Assembly (NCBI RefSeq): GCF_026210795.1
Contig: NC_089429.1
Coordinates: 4,898,001 to 4,962,000, forward strand
Direction of reading: 5' to 3'
DNA: 64,000 nt
From: Rhizophagus irregularis
Taxonomy: Eukaryota > Glomeromycota > Glomeromycetes > Glomerales > Glomeraceae
Shown piece after piece: positions 11,830 through 22,420 of the stretch; within the stretch, counting starts at the first letter, position 1; each line of letters opens with the position of its first letter. Under the pieces are notes generated by a model. That model was not told where the DNA came from. It searched no databases and saw only the letters and a list, made by a program, of their open reading frames with translations. Made by a program: the position numbers and the translations under genes.

Positions 11830-12289
11830 CATTTGTATTATATCAAATTATTTATATTCAGGAGGATGGACTTCCTTTGTAAATTTATATAGTACATCGA
11901 ATTATTTTTATAGGACACATTCTGATTTTTTTATTTTTTTTTATTCTTTTTTTTATTCTTTTCACGCTTTAGATAGTTTAATTATTTCTTTTCCTCATTT
12001 ATTTTATGATATCGATATAGAAATTAGGTTACGCCTCAGATTTTTAAATATCAGTCAGGACGACTCCGCTAGGGAGTTAGGTATTTAACGTTATGTATAC
12101 TAGTTTAGTCAATGGTGGCAACTTGCAGGGATTTCCCTTGTTATTGCCCCAGTCTATGTCTATATTTAATAAAATAAAACTGATTTAAATAATTTAAATA
12201 GTAAATTTTTTTTTAGTTCCCGGTAAACATTAATATTAATGATTTAAGTTAATGATTTTTTTTTAGTAAGAATTTTTTATAGCAATGGA
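11830..12289 (+). other. Possible retroposon tail, unassigned
   Basis: No gene recognised. The segment has a T-rich middle (11920-12000), a less AT-rich stretch (12050-12150) and then TTTAATAAAATAAAACTG near 12165-12183, which resembles an A-rich retroposon tail. It is absent from the paralogous flank near 30690. No target duplication was found, so a LINE or SINE 3' end is only a suggestion. Confidence 0.3.
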
Positions 12290-12810
12290 TTACGTTTATA
12301 AGATTTTTAATAACAATAGATCGATAGATAATTTTAGTATAATTTCATTGGAAATTTTTTTTAACAAGGGAGGTTTTTCTCGATAGAGAATTTTGTTAGA
12401 AGATTTTTATAACAGAAGAGATTTTTTTTAATAGAGAATTTTGTTAGAGAATTTTTTTTTAATAGGGAGTTTTTTTTTTAATCTTAAAGAATTTTTCAAG
12501 TTTTTTTTGATAAATGATTTTGCTGAAATTTTTTTTTCATTGTAGAATTTTTTTTTCATAAGATTTTTTTTTTTTTTTTTTTGATAGATCATTTCGTTAA
12601 TAAATTTTTTTACTGTAACAGGGGAGATTTTTTTCTTGATAGAGAATTTCGTTAAAGATTTTTCTTTAATAGGAGGGAAGTTTTTTGATATAGAAATTCT
12701 TTTGAGAATTTTTTTAATAATTTTTTTTCAATTTTTTTTAATAAGGAAAATGTATTTTTTGATGGAAGTTTATTTTTATTGAGAATTTCATTAGAAAACT
12801 TTTTCTTTAA
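12290..12810. repeat. T-rich GATAGAGAATTT repeat (Helitron-like interior)
   Basis: Degenerate units TTGATAGAGAATTTYGTTAG/AAGATTTTTTT of varying length. The left end AGATAATTTTAGTATAATTTCATTGG matches, in shortened form, the first bases of the elements at 21923 and 30689. No coding sequence. Confidence 0.6.
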
Positions 12811-13089
12811 TTACTGATCCGTTTAAAATCGGCACTTTTTTCGGAGTTAATTAACGGTTAAATTTAAGCAAAAATCGCACAATTGTAAGAAAACTACATA
12901 ATACTAGAGAAGGGAATAATTCATTATATATAATAAAAATTATATAATATATGTAAAAAAACCCAAGGAAAAATAATATGCTAAAATATTTGTACCTTTA
13001 TTATTGAAAAAAACAACTTTACATTTCACGCGCGTCAGATTTAACTTTTATATGTGAATTTTGATAACCTTTTATTATATTATTATATT

Positions 13090-13535
13090 TAAACATGGGT
13101 AACGAAACTGAAACTTCCCAAAACTCTGTCGGTTTCGGTATATACGAAATAGAGTTTCGGAAATGCATATATTTTTCCGAATCCCGAATCCCGACCCGAA
13201 ACCGAAATATGCCCAAAATTTTTATTAGTTTTCCTTACAGTAAATCTTAAATAAAGGTATCAAGTTCAATTTCTAATAGTTTGTTCACTATTAAATTATT
13301 TCTAACATTAAATCCAAATTAACTATATAACTATTAGGGTAGAATTTGTTCACTCCATTATATTCCTCAATCCTCACATAGCGTCGGGTATTATGGATTT
13401 CTTGATGATTATTGAGCACGTGATTTCGTCAATATGACGTATGGCACAGTTGTTTAAGCAATTTAATTGGGTAATGCTGGTTTCGGGATATCGGGATAGG
13501 TTTCGGAATATCGGAAGTTGTTTCGAGTTTCGGTA
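13090..13535. mobile_element. Foldback-like insertion with CCGAAAC/GTTTCGG arms
   Basis: The left part (13098-13210) is rich in CCGAATCCCGA, GAAACTGAAAC and CCGAAACCG. The right part (13469-13532) carries GGTTTCGGGATATCGGGATA, its approximate complement. The insertion abuts the last 29 codons of a BTB-SPRY copy, whose upstream part is missing. The interior is gene-free. The exact ends are unclear; it may belong to a TTCGG-rich non-autonomous DNA transposon group. Confidence 0.45.
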
Positions 13536-13624
13536 GAAGTATGGAATTTACCATCAAAACTTCATCCAGTAGTAATATTGAAATATCCTGGCCGCTTTCG
13601 AATTCAACCTCATAAAAAAAATTA
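13536..13624 (+). pseudogene. 3' stub of a BTB-BACK-SPRY gene
   Basis: Only the last 29 or so codons remain, corresponding to EWNLPSKLHPVV, YPGRFRIQPH and the stop. The nucleotide sequence AATTTACCATCAAAACTTCA is identical to the intact copies. The 5' part of the gene was replaced by the foldback-like insertion on its left. The conserved downstream segment of the duplication unit follows directly, which proves that this was once a complete unit. Confidence 0.85.
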
Positions 13625-14640
13625 GATCATAGTATCATTAACTATTTCTTAAAAATATACTATCACTTATTTTGAATTAAATTATATTCATTAATTATTT
13701 ATTAGGGTGAACAAGTTGACAATATAAAAATATGTGAATAGAAGCTAACGAATTTTACATGTTAGCCGAGTAAAATAAGTCATAGGTTTTTATAAAATCA
13801 AATTTGTTGGCAATAAATAAGAATAATCAATAATATAAATATCAAGTCACGCTTCATTTTTCAAAAATTATATTTAGAACGGTTACAAAATTACCTTATT
13901 TGCGATCTTCATAATCACGTCTGAGAATATCTTAATCTTAAGGACTAAATATGATATAAAGGCAAAACCAGATATTATTAAATAATTGTTGGACAAATTT
14001 ATACTGAATTCAAAGATTTTCTTGATGGTCCAGGTTTGAAAGGTGGTTAAATAATGACTAAATATTTCCGAAGTACAATACACAATACAAATTAAATTTG
14101 TAAAAATCTTGCTTTGCTTTGATCTACTATATATGAATATTCTACAAATTTCTATATCCATCAAGGTTCCAAATGATATTGTTTTGTTGAATAGACATAA
14201 GGTTTGGAATATTCATTAACTACATCGTGAGATTAGTATCCATAAAACAGCATACTAAATTTAGACCTTAAAAACGTGCTACTGTGATAATCAGTAATAT
14301 AGCGATTAACATTTTAAAAATTTACTAAATAAATAAAAATGATATAATATATAAATCATAATGAGTCACGTTCATGTGGTTTTAATTCTGTACAATATTC
14401 TCAATATAAGTATGTCTATATATAGTTTATCTAGTTTATCTGTATATTCATTCCATTTACAACTTATATCTAATATCAAAGAGCTAGTTTTTATATAATC
14501 TGAAATTTTGTAATATAATGAATCATACTATAAAAAATATCTATCTAATTAATAAAATTTTGTCATATTTAGATTACCCTGTATAGTAAATAATTTGAAT
14601 TGTGTAACATTGAAAAGTGTGATATTCTTGCGTCCGATCT
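13625..14640. repeat. Downstream segment of the BTB duplication unit (copy B)
   Basis: Paralogous to 10082-11549: it shares ATTAGGGTGAACAAGTTGAC, GTTAGCCGAGTAAAATAAG, CACGCTTCATTTTTCAAAAA and CTATATCCATCAAGGTTCCA. There are small internal deletions. No gene; a 93-codon minus-strand frame (14164 to 13883) is not conserved as a frame in the other copies. Confidence 0.7.
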
Positions 14641-15961
14641 CTATTTCGTATTATTTATCATCAAGGAAATTTGATTGACCTTCCTTACTACGATAACCAA
14701 TCTTTAAACTAATACATTTCCAGTTAACTAAAATTTTACTGGATTTTTTTATTCTGATGGATTAATACTAACAAAAAAAAGTATAATTTTTCTTATTAAT
14801 TGCATTTTACTTGTGATCATTCCACCCTCCTAATTACCACGACTAAACGTATGACTAATCATTTCTATAATAATAATTTTTTTTATTTTTCAGTTTTTAC
14901 CGTAAAGACCAAAACTAACCTTAGTCTTCTTTTTTATTGATTTTTTCATCCCTCTTTTTATTATTATTATTTCTTTTGGTTAACTTAACCAAGTTTTTTT
15001 TTATTTTTTTTTTGTTTTATTTTTATTGGATTTTTTTTAGGATTTTTACTTGGGGGTGATCACCACTGTTGGCCAGAATTATCAATTTTTACCGGCACTA
15101 TATTTTTTTAATGCTGGTCAATCGTCATAATTTCAGTCACCGGTGATCATCAGGTGATAGTTAGAAAAATTCTTTTTTTTTTGATTTTTTTAATCGGGAA
15201 TTTATCAAATGGAATTTTTTTTTAACCCAAAAAATATTGTTTATTCTTTTTTGGTTTGGTTCAAGACAATAATCAGATTATAACTATATCCTACAGCTTT
15301 TTCGGTGAAGATTTTTTCAATGGATGGGTATTGTTCTGACTAATAAATCCGCATGAAAATTTTTTTTTGATGATATTAACGAATTTTTTTTTAGTGAGAT
15401 TGTTTTTAATTATATAGATCATATAAATAATTAGAATTATGTAACTTGAAATCCCCATACCATATAATTAAAACCCATGACATGCCTCCGTCTGATCTAT
15501 TTATGGTCAAAAATTATTCAATCCGTGTGTTAATCGGAATTTTTTTTTTTTGATTATTAATTAATTCAAATATTTTTAGCTTTTTTTGATTTCATTTTTT
15601 TTAAACTGAAAAAAATTTTTTCTCCCTTTTCTTCTTTTGGTTTTTTTCAAACTGAAAATTTTATTTTTTCTCATTCTTTCCGATTTATGTTTAATTGTTT
15701 TTCCAAACTGAAAATTTTTTTTTTATTAAATAATCCTATTGTTTCGGTCTTTTAAGACCGATATTTTTTATATTATTTTTTTTTTGATCTTTTTTTTAGA
15801 CTGTATTGTTATTTAAAAAAATTTTTTTTTTGGAATTTTTTTTCGATACTTATTTTTTTTGATTCCTTTTTTTTTTATTTTTTTTAAACCGATTTCTTTC
15901 TTTATCCTTTTTTTTCCCCAAAATTTTTTTTTTAATTATTACTTTTTTAGGAAAATTGATA
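14641..15961. other. T-rich low-complexity region with a palindromic remnant
   Basis: Mostly long T runs broken by GATTTTTT and AAACTGAAAA words (15540-15930), without a gene. At 15050-15170 lies a short inverted structure (GGGGGTGATCACCACTG ... CAGTCACCGGTGATCATCAGG) that matches, in reverse complement, the centre of the large inverted repeat near 4630-4680. It is probably a fragment of that element family. The word TGGCCAGAATTATC occurs at 15071. Confidence 0.5.
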
Positions 15962-16069
15962 ATGGTTAGTCGAAAAATAATTAGCCGCAACGTGATCTCA
16001 GGCGTAGATCGTCATGGAATTCCAGGTGATTTCTTAATAAGCTGGAAAGACTCACTCGGTGGAAATTGA
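15962..16069 (+). CDS. Unassigned 35-codon ORF in a GC-richer island
   Basis: An ATG-initiated frame of 35 codons in a 180-bp stretch that is clearly less AT-rich than its surroundings. It encodes a basic, non-repetitive peptide (ends FLISWKDSLGGN). I do not recognise it. It may be a decayed exon or part of a transposon; length alone gives no support for function. Confidence 0.15.
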   Translation: MVSRKIISRNVISGVDRHGIPGDFLISWKDSLGGN

Positions 16070-16885
16070 CGGATTGCACCTATCCCATTACCATCAATTC
16101 CATATTTGCTAATGACCGATGTTAATAGAAAGATGATTAAGATTTTTCAATTAAATTGAACACTGGATAAATAATTTGATTTTCAAATTCATAAAAATCA
16201 AAAAAAATTGATATTTTTACAATATTTTATAATAAATTAATTAAAGAAATTGTTGATTTAATAATAGATTATTTTAACCAAATCCACATCCGAAATTCAC
16301 CAGATTTTTGAATAAAGATTTTAATTCAAATTGTTTAGTTAAATTAATAATTCATCGAGTAAAATGAGTAACAAAAGAATAATAATAAATGAAATGAACA
16401 GATTCTAATACATTTAATTGTTCAAATATTTTTCCTAAGTTTATTATAAGTTTAAGATTGATGTAATATAAAATAATAAGAAATAATTATAAAATTTATA
16501 ATTAATTAATAAAATATTTGTAGTATTTTCATAATATTAAAGTTTTTTCGAAAATACTTCTAAAAAATTAATCAATTTTTATTGATAATTATTTTTCATA
16601 ATTCCCTAATTTCATTCTACATACAAACGTCAAATTATTAATATAAATAGCTACATTATTGTAAATATAATTTATATCATTCTAATATACAGTATTATAA
16701 ATATAATTTAATACATATTAATTTATTATTTTTTGTTAACTAATTATTACCTATATTAAATTCCTAATTATAAACAAAAACTACTGTAACCATTCTTTAA
16801 TTTACTTAGTATTACATTATAATACTAAATTTTTCTATTTAAACAAACTCATTGGTCCCGGTGCGAAGCAACGGGTGACTGCTAG
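16070..16885 (+). mobile_element. Helitron-like element, 3' terminus (copy at 16.9 kb)
   Basis: The segment ends in the hairpin CCCGGTGCGAAGCAACGGG (16857-16875; CCCG and TGC arms around GAA), then TGACTG and CTAG at 16882-16885 followed by T. This is the classical Helitron 3' end: hairpin a few bases before CTRR, insertion before T. The preceding 800 bases are AT-rich and non-coding, with no Rep/helicase. The 5' end was not located, so the start given is only the end of the preceding feature. The same terminus, decayed, occurs at 22398-22420 and 31528-31550. Confidence 0.6.
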
Positions 16886-16899
16886 TATTTTATTAAATA

Positions 16900-17355
16900 T
16901 TTGCTTTTAATAGAACTACATTGTTATATTTTCTCATATGGATAAAGTTCAAAAAAAATTTACCACCAATAGTTCTAAGCAAAAATATTAAATTTTTTTA
17001 TATTTTATTTATTCATGCAGAATGTAACGAATATGTATGGTAAAGATTAAAATTTAGATTATTAAGATATGAAAATCAAGAATGATTAATGATATAGTAA
17101 ATTAACATAAAAAATAACAATATTGAATTAAAAAGTTTACATTAAGCTTCAAACTTAAAAACTAATCAAAAAAAAAAACAAAATCTATCTTATTTAATGA
17201 AATATTATGATGAACATTTAAGTATTAGCTTATAATTCTAAATAAATTTAATATTTAGACAAATTTTTTTTATCTGCATTATCTGTATGAAGAATTTAAT
17301 TGATAAAAATTAAATTTCCAAATTCGAAAGTATTTTATTATCAGAACTATGACGA
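16900..17355. repeat. Upstream segment of the BTB duplication unit (copy C)
   Basis: Gene-free sequence paralogous to 27060-27460 and 34560-35120. Shared words include TTAGATTATTAAGATATGAA, ATCAAGAATGATGAATGATA and AATATTGAATTAAAAAGTTT. It lies between the Helitron-like end and the promoter region of the gene at 17523. Confidence 0.65.
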
Positions 17356-17522
17356 AGGCGCAGTTAAAGTTTCAAATGATATACGTCATCATACAATCAA
17401 TTTCCTTTTTAAATATAGTTTTGCATAACATAGTACAAAATATTGCAAATTATATAAATATTGCTTTTCATTCCAAAAATAGGTAGGTTTATTGTTTAAT
17501 TATTTTTTCTTTAAAAAAAAAA
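17356..17522 (+). promoter_or_regulatory. Conserved BTB-family promoter with T/A tract before ATG
   Basis: Shared block GGCGCAGTTAAAGTTTCAAA at 17357, then ATGATATACGTCA, CAATTTCCTTTTT, a TATA-like TATATAAATA at 17451 and a T run followed by an A run ending at the start codon. The same order recurs before the copies at 23962, 27629, 31967, 35386 and 53847. Promoter function is inferred from position and conservation. Confidence 0.55.
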
Positions 17523-18908
17523 ATGACGAAAGGACTGTCTCTAGAACAAGATTTAAGATTATTAATAAATAATCCAAAATATAGTGATATAGAAATTTTA
17601 TGTGAAGATGAAAAGAAATTACATGCTTGTAGAGCAATTTTAGCTGCAAGGTCCGAAGTATTTGATAAATTACTTTATAATGGGATGAAGGAAACTTATG
17701 AAAATCAAATTTCTTTTCCAAAAATTAATTCTGCTGGAATGGAAATTATATTAGAATATATTTATACTGGATCAGTTAAAAAAGAATCTTTAACAAAAGA
17801 TAATTTAATTGAAGCTTTTTTCGCTGCACATTATTTTCAGTTATCAGACCTTCAAGATTTAATTATGAAAACAATTAATAACACTAATTTCGTAAAAGAT
17901 TATTCTCCAGAGTTACTATCTAAAGTATCAGAAACAGAATCAGTAACAGAAGATAACATTATTCTCAATTTATTAGTTGAAACAGTAGCAAATATACCAT
18001 TAAACAATATTGAGTTTGGTAGATTGTCTATTACAGGTCTTAAATATCTTTTATCTATTACATATGAAAATGAAACACCATTCGCTACCCAAGAGTATGA
18101 AGTTTTTCGATATAGTGCAATTCTAGCAGCAAAACAAGTCTCTGATAATACATACAGAAATCTTATGGAACGGTTACCAACTTTAGAACAAATTGAAAAT
18201 TCAATTGAAGTAGAAAAAAAACTTTTTATTGATCATCAACAAGTTACTAAGGAACTAGAACCTTTGGTTAAATATATTGATTTCAAAAGGATTAAGACTC
18301 ATATATTAGCCAATTTCATTGAACCATTAGGAATTATTCCAACTGAAATAGTTTGTAATGCTTATCGAAATATAGCATTATTAAGTAATTTTAGTTTAAG
18401 TGATTTTCGTAACGAATCCGATTATGTTTGGGATGAGACAGCATGTGGGTCAAAGCTCATTATTAAGGATAACGGAAAAATTGTACAAGCACTAGAAGAT
18501 TGTAGCTCACACCTCCAAAGTGTTGGGGCTAAGATAACTTTAGAAAATAAAGGCATTTTTAAGTGGGATGTTATTATTGAGAGAGCTTGTACACATTCTT
18601 GGGTTGGAATATGTGCTTCAGAAAATTTTAATTATGAAATTCCTGCAGGAAAGCAATCTACTGGATGGGTATTAGGTTCTAGTGGTAACTGCCGTAATTC
18701 CGATACTACCATAAAAAATTATTGCCCATCATTTGGAGATGGCACAAAAATTACAGTTCATCTAGATATGAATAAAAAGACTTGCTATTTTACTGTTAAT
18801 GGTATAAAGTATCCAGAAATATGGAACAATTTACCATCAAAACTTTATCCAGTAGTGTCAATAAAATTTCCAGGCCGCCTTCGAATTCAACCTCATAAAA
18901 GAATCTGA
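17523..18908 (+). CDS. BTB-BACK-SPRY protein (intact copy C, 461 aa)
   Basis: Intronless frame, start at the ATG right after the A run, as in all sister copies. The BTB/POZ domain (about residues 20-117) shows the hallmark YSDIEILCEDEKKLHACRA, ILAARSEVFDKLL and EYIYTGSV. A BACK-like helical region follows (about 125-235), then a linker, then a SPRY/B30.2-like beta domain (about 310-455) with WDETACG, WVGICASENF, FGDGTKITVHLDMN and PGRLRIQPH. Proteins of this architecture are known as substrate adaptors: BTB and BACK bind Cullin-3 and SPRY binds the target. That role is inferred here; no target is known. Differences from sister copies concentrate in SPRY loops (about 324-333, 354-359, 371-399, 431-436) while BTB is nearly invariant. 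No signal peptide or membrane segment, so probably cytosolic or nuclear. Confidence 0.9.
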   Translation: MTKGLSLEQDLRLLINNPKYSDIEILCEDEKKLHACRAILAARSEVFDKLLYNGMKETYENQISFPKINSAGMEIILEYIYTGSVKKESLTKDNLIEAFFAAHYFQLSDLQDLIMKTINNTNFVKDYSPELLSKVSETESVTEDNIILNLLVETVANIPLNNIEFGRLSITGLKYLLSITYENETPFATQEYEVFRYSAILAAKQVSDNTYRNLMERLPTLEQIENSIEVEKKLFIDHQQVTKELEPLVKYIDFKRIKTHILANFIEPLGIIPTEIVCNAYRNIALLSNFSLSDFRNESDYVWDETACGSKLIIKDNGKIVQALEDCSSHLQSVGAKITLENKGIFKWDVIIERACTHSWVGICASENFNYEIPAGKQSTGWVLGSSGNCRNSDTTIKNYCPSFGDGTKITVHLDMNKKTCYFTVNGIKYPEIWNNLPSKLYPVVSIKFPGRLRIQPHKRI

Positions 18909-19569
18909 ACATATTAGAAATATTATACCATTATTTCTAAATAAATAATATATTTGTAGGAAAACAATTAAAGTATATTTATTAATTATTTATTAAGGTG
19001 AACAAATTTCCAATATAGAAATGTGTGAATTATTTATTATAGGTTAACTATTTTTACATGTTAGTCGAGCAAAATAAATTATAGGTTTTTGTAAAATCAA
19101 AATGATACATGATATATGTGATATTCTTCTGGTAAAAATAAGAATGTTCAATGATAATATAACTATCAAGCCACGACTCATTTTTTGAAAATTGTTTAGA
19201 ACGGTTACAATGACGACGTCTTCGTTGAATCTTATTGTTGGGAATATCTTAAATTTTAACTTAAGGACTAAATATGTTATGAAGACCTAAATAAATATTA
19301 TTAATAATCGTTGGACAAATTTAAAATTAGTAGATAGTGATAGTTCAGATCAAATAACGACTAAATATTACTGGAGCACAACACAATACAAATTAAGTTT
19401 GTAAAAGTTTCACTTTGATTTATAAATGAATAATTTTCAAATTTCTACGTCCATTAAGATTTAAAATGATATTGTTTTATTGAATATACAAATTATTCAG
19501 ACCTAAGATTTAATTTCATCGTAAGATTATCCATAAAACAATTATTGAAGTTATTTTTTTTTTTCTTAA
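18909..19569. repeat. Downstream segment of the BTB duplication unit (copy C, part 1)
   Basis: Gene-free and paralogous to 10082-10740 and 29069-29815 (TTATTAAGGTGAACAAATT, GTTAGTCGAGCAAAATAAATT, AGGACTAAATATGTTATGAAGACC). It is cut at 19569 by a TTAA-flanked element and resumes at 20239. Confidence 0.7.
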
Positions 19570-20238
19570 TTGACGATCCGCGAGTCAACTAGAGAAATTA
19601 CATATAAAATTTGACGCAGATCATATACTAATTTGTCGTAATACGCTGACTTTAATGATTTCTGATGTGACAAAAACTATAAGCATAGTTTACTAAAAAT
19701 AACACAAACAATAAAGTAAATGTCACACTTTTATTTTTCAAAGCCACCAAGCGTAAAACTTTTTTTTGACGAAGTTTACCTTGGAAGCACGCGGCATTTA
19801 CTATGTTATTAGGTAAACTAAGGTTTTAAAAGTACAAATTATGGAAATTTTTTTATATTTCACTAAAATTTCATGCATATTTGCTTTATTTTTGATATAT
19901 TTTATAAGTAAACTATGCTGCAATAACTTCTAACCTGACAAATTCAAATCTTTTTCACACTCATTATACAAGTGATATGGTATGATAAAGCTAGTTTTTG
20001 TCTTTCAAATCTCAGATCTCTTAGAAATTGGACTTTTTCCAACGTTACATTATGGTTTTTTTGCATGAGATTGGTAAGAAAACTGTGGAAAACCATTTCA
20101 TTAAAGCAAAATGGCGTTATTTAAACATTTGGCTAGCGAAATTCATGAACAACTCCACATTCAGAAATGCGGCTTTTAATTAATAAATTTCCGTCAAATT
20201 TTATTATCGTTTTCGCTACTTGACTCGCGGATCACCAA
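19570..20238. mobile_element. TTAA-flanked MITE with GATCCGCGAGTCAA ends
   Basis: The terminal inverted repeats are TTGACGATCCGCGAGTCAA at 19570 and TTGACTCGCGGATCACCAA ending at 20238, with TTAA outside each end (19566-19569, 20239-20242). A 4-bp TTAA duplication is typical of the piggyBac and Kolobok groups. The 669-bp interior has no transposase frame. The paralogous segment near 29810 lacks the element and reads straight through TTTCTAATTTATTAAA, a natural empty site. Confidence 0.8.
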
Positions 20239-20345
20239 TTAATTTATTAAACATTAGTGGTTTAGTACAACATATTTAAAATATTTAAAGTTTTTTCTTA
20301 AATTTAGTAATTATTTTATTGGACATCACAAATCTTTTGGTAAGA
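20239..20345. repeat. Downstream segment of the BTB unit (copy C, part 2)
   Basis: Continues the paralogous flank after the TTAA element (ATTTAAAGTTTTTTCTTAAA, TAGTAATTATTTTATTGGAC), matching 29820-29870. Confidence 0.65.
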
Positions 20346-21699
20346 TCTGTTTTTTAAAAAAATTATTATATTAACATTAAAAATTTCTTGAAATGGCAAA
20401 TATCAGATACACTTTTGGAAAAGAAAATGAAAATAATACTTCCAAATCCTCGTTATCAGAAAAATAAATGAAAATTTTTACAAATTATTAAAGAGTTTTT
20501 TTAATATTATTATATCAGATATGATTTATTGCGTTAAAAATATTAAATATGAAAAATTAATAATAAAAATTGAGTAACCATTCATGGATCATTTATTTAT
20601 TTAAAGAGAATCTTTCTAAATGATAAAAAGTTCTGATGAGAGAAAGAGATTTATAATAGAAAGTTTAACAGGGATTATAAGTGAACTGGTTAAAGCGTAC
20701 TAATCAAATTTAAACATTAAAAATAATGATACTGTGATTGAGGTGACTGATTAAAAATTTAATATAATGATAATAATGAGGAGTTCATTTCGTAAGCATA
20801 AAATTACTGACGTTCAAATTTAGCATTTCAATTTCAAGTCAATACGTAAATAATGTTAAGTTGTTACGTTAAATGATCTATGTTTAATTAAAGTTAAAAT
20901 AAACTATAAGCATTTGATAACAATACATTCCAAAAATGTTTTCATTATAGAATAATGACAAAATACAGAAATTTTTTTTTAAAAAAATTTCTTTCTACTG
21001 TAGTATGTCACAAAAAAATGTGTAATTTCTAACTTTCTATTGTCAATTAATAAAAACATATAATAACTCCAATTTGGATAAAAAACTTTGCCTATATAAA
21101 GCTAATAATATGAACAACATTAACCTTTTACTAGATTGGCTGCTTTCTTACGTGTATGTATTGTAAAAATTGAGAAAAATGAATTTTTGATATGAAATTT
21201 TGCAACAATTCAGACTACAAGCAAGAGAGATAGTTAATATTTTTTTTATTATATTTCTTAAATTTAAGTGATTACGTAGTGAAACGATATAGAAAATAAG
21301 AGAAAGGGAGTAGAAAGAGCGAGGGAAAGAGGGAAAGGTAACAAAAGGAAAAGAGAGAAACGAGAGAAGAGCAGGAATACTCAAACATACGCACCACCAA
21401 CTCACACTCCCAACCTAATAAAAGTTGCAAAAAATGGAGCCGAAGAGAAAACTTAATAAAAAGAAAAAAGACCTAAAGAAGACCTGAAGAAAAGAGAAGA
21501 GAAAAGAAGACAGAGATGAGTTACGAATTATTCAACCATGTTTTAATCGAAAAATGAGACATACTTATATTATTTATATTATATACTCATAACAATTTTT
21601 TGCATGAGTGATATATCTAACTTATGATGGCCTATATATCAAATGAGTAATTTTTAATTTTATAAATTTATATTTATATTCAGATTTTCCATCAAATTT
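20346..21699. other. Unassigned 1.35-kb insertion relative to sister units
   Basis: The paralogous flank stops near 20345 and resumes near 21700 (compare 29870-29890, where the two sides are adjacent), so about 1.35 kb was inserted here. The content is AT-rich and gene-free. It includes a strongly purine-rich stretch at 21290-21370 and 21440-21520 (GAGAAAGGGAGTAGAAAGAG, GAAAAGAGAAGAGAAAAGAA). No inverted terminal repeat was identified; class unknown. Confidence 0.45.
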
Positions 21700-21922
21700 T
21701 TACAGCTATCAGTACATTAGATTAATTACAATTTTATTTTATGTTTTTTATTAATAAAAATACATTACTTAAATCTATTTAAAATTATTTAAACAATGCA
21801 TGTTTTTTGCTTTAATTATAGTACACACTAGACTTTGATATCCAAAGATCTTATTATTCTATAATCCGAAGTTCTGTATAGTCTAATTTTTGATTAATAA
21901 CTTTAATATGTAATATGTCTAC
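21700..21922. repeat. Downstream segment of the BTB unit (copy C, part 3)
   Basis: Matches 29885-30060: TTTTATTTTATGTTTTTTAT, TAATAAAAATACATTACT, AGTACACACTAGACTTTGA. It ends where the Helitron-like element begins. Confidence 0.65.
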
Positions 21923-22420
21923 GTACTAGATAATTTCAGTATAATTAATTTCATTAGAAAATAAGGGTGGATTTTTTTGTTAAAGAAATTTACCAGAAGA
22001 TGCTTTTGACAGGAAGATCTTTTTTTTTTTTTTTAAAAAAAAGAATTTTTATAAATAATTTTGCTGAGATTTTTTTTATTTGTCATTGTAGAATTTTTTT
22101 TTTGATAATTTTGTTGGTTGAAAAGTTTGTCTTTTTTTGATAGAAGTCTTTTAATAGAAAATTTATTGAAAATAATTTTTTTTTAATAAGGGTATTGAGA
22201 ATTTTGACTTGAAAATTTTTTCAGTCGTTAGAGATCTGTTAGAGATCTTTTATAAAAATTTATCGGAAATTTATTATACTATTATATTTTGGATTAATAT
22301 ATATTTATTATTATTTCTATTAACTAATTATTATAGTAAACTATATACAATCTATTAGTATTATATAATAACTAATCTTTTTCTATGTACATATTTTGCG
22401 AAGCAATGGGTTACTGCTAG
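21923..22420 (+). mobile_element. Helitron-like element (copy at 22 kb)
   Basis: Begins TACTAGATAATTTCAGTATA, as does the copy at 30689, and ends GCGAAGCAATGGGTTACTG-CTAG with CTAG at 22417-22420 followed by T. The left hairpin arm has decayed relative to the copy at 16857. The interior is T-rich GATAGAAGTCTTTTAATAG sequence with no Rep/helicase, so it is non-autonomous. The same flank (ATAATAAATATTGAATTAAA) follows the 31.5-kb copy. Confidence 0.55.

Noticed and set aside
11591-12088. 165-codon plus-strand frame
   Set aside because: It starts at TTG, spans the border between two inserted segments and a T-rich tract, and shows no domain.
13883-14164. 93-codon minus-strand frame
   Set aside because: It lies in the duplicated downstream segment and is not open in the sister copies.
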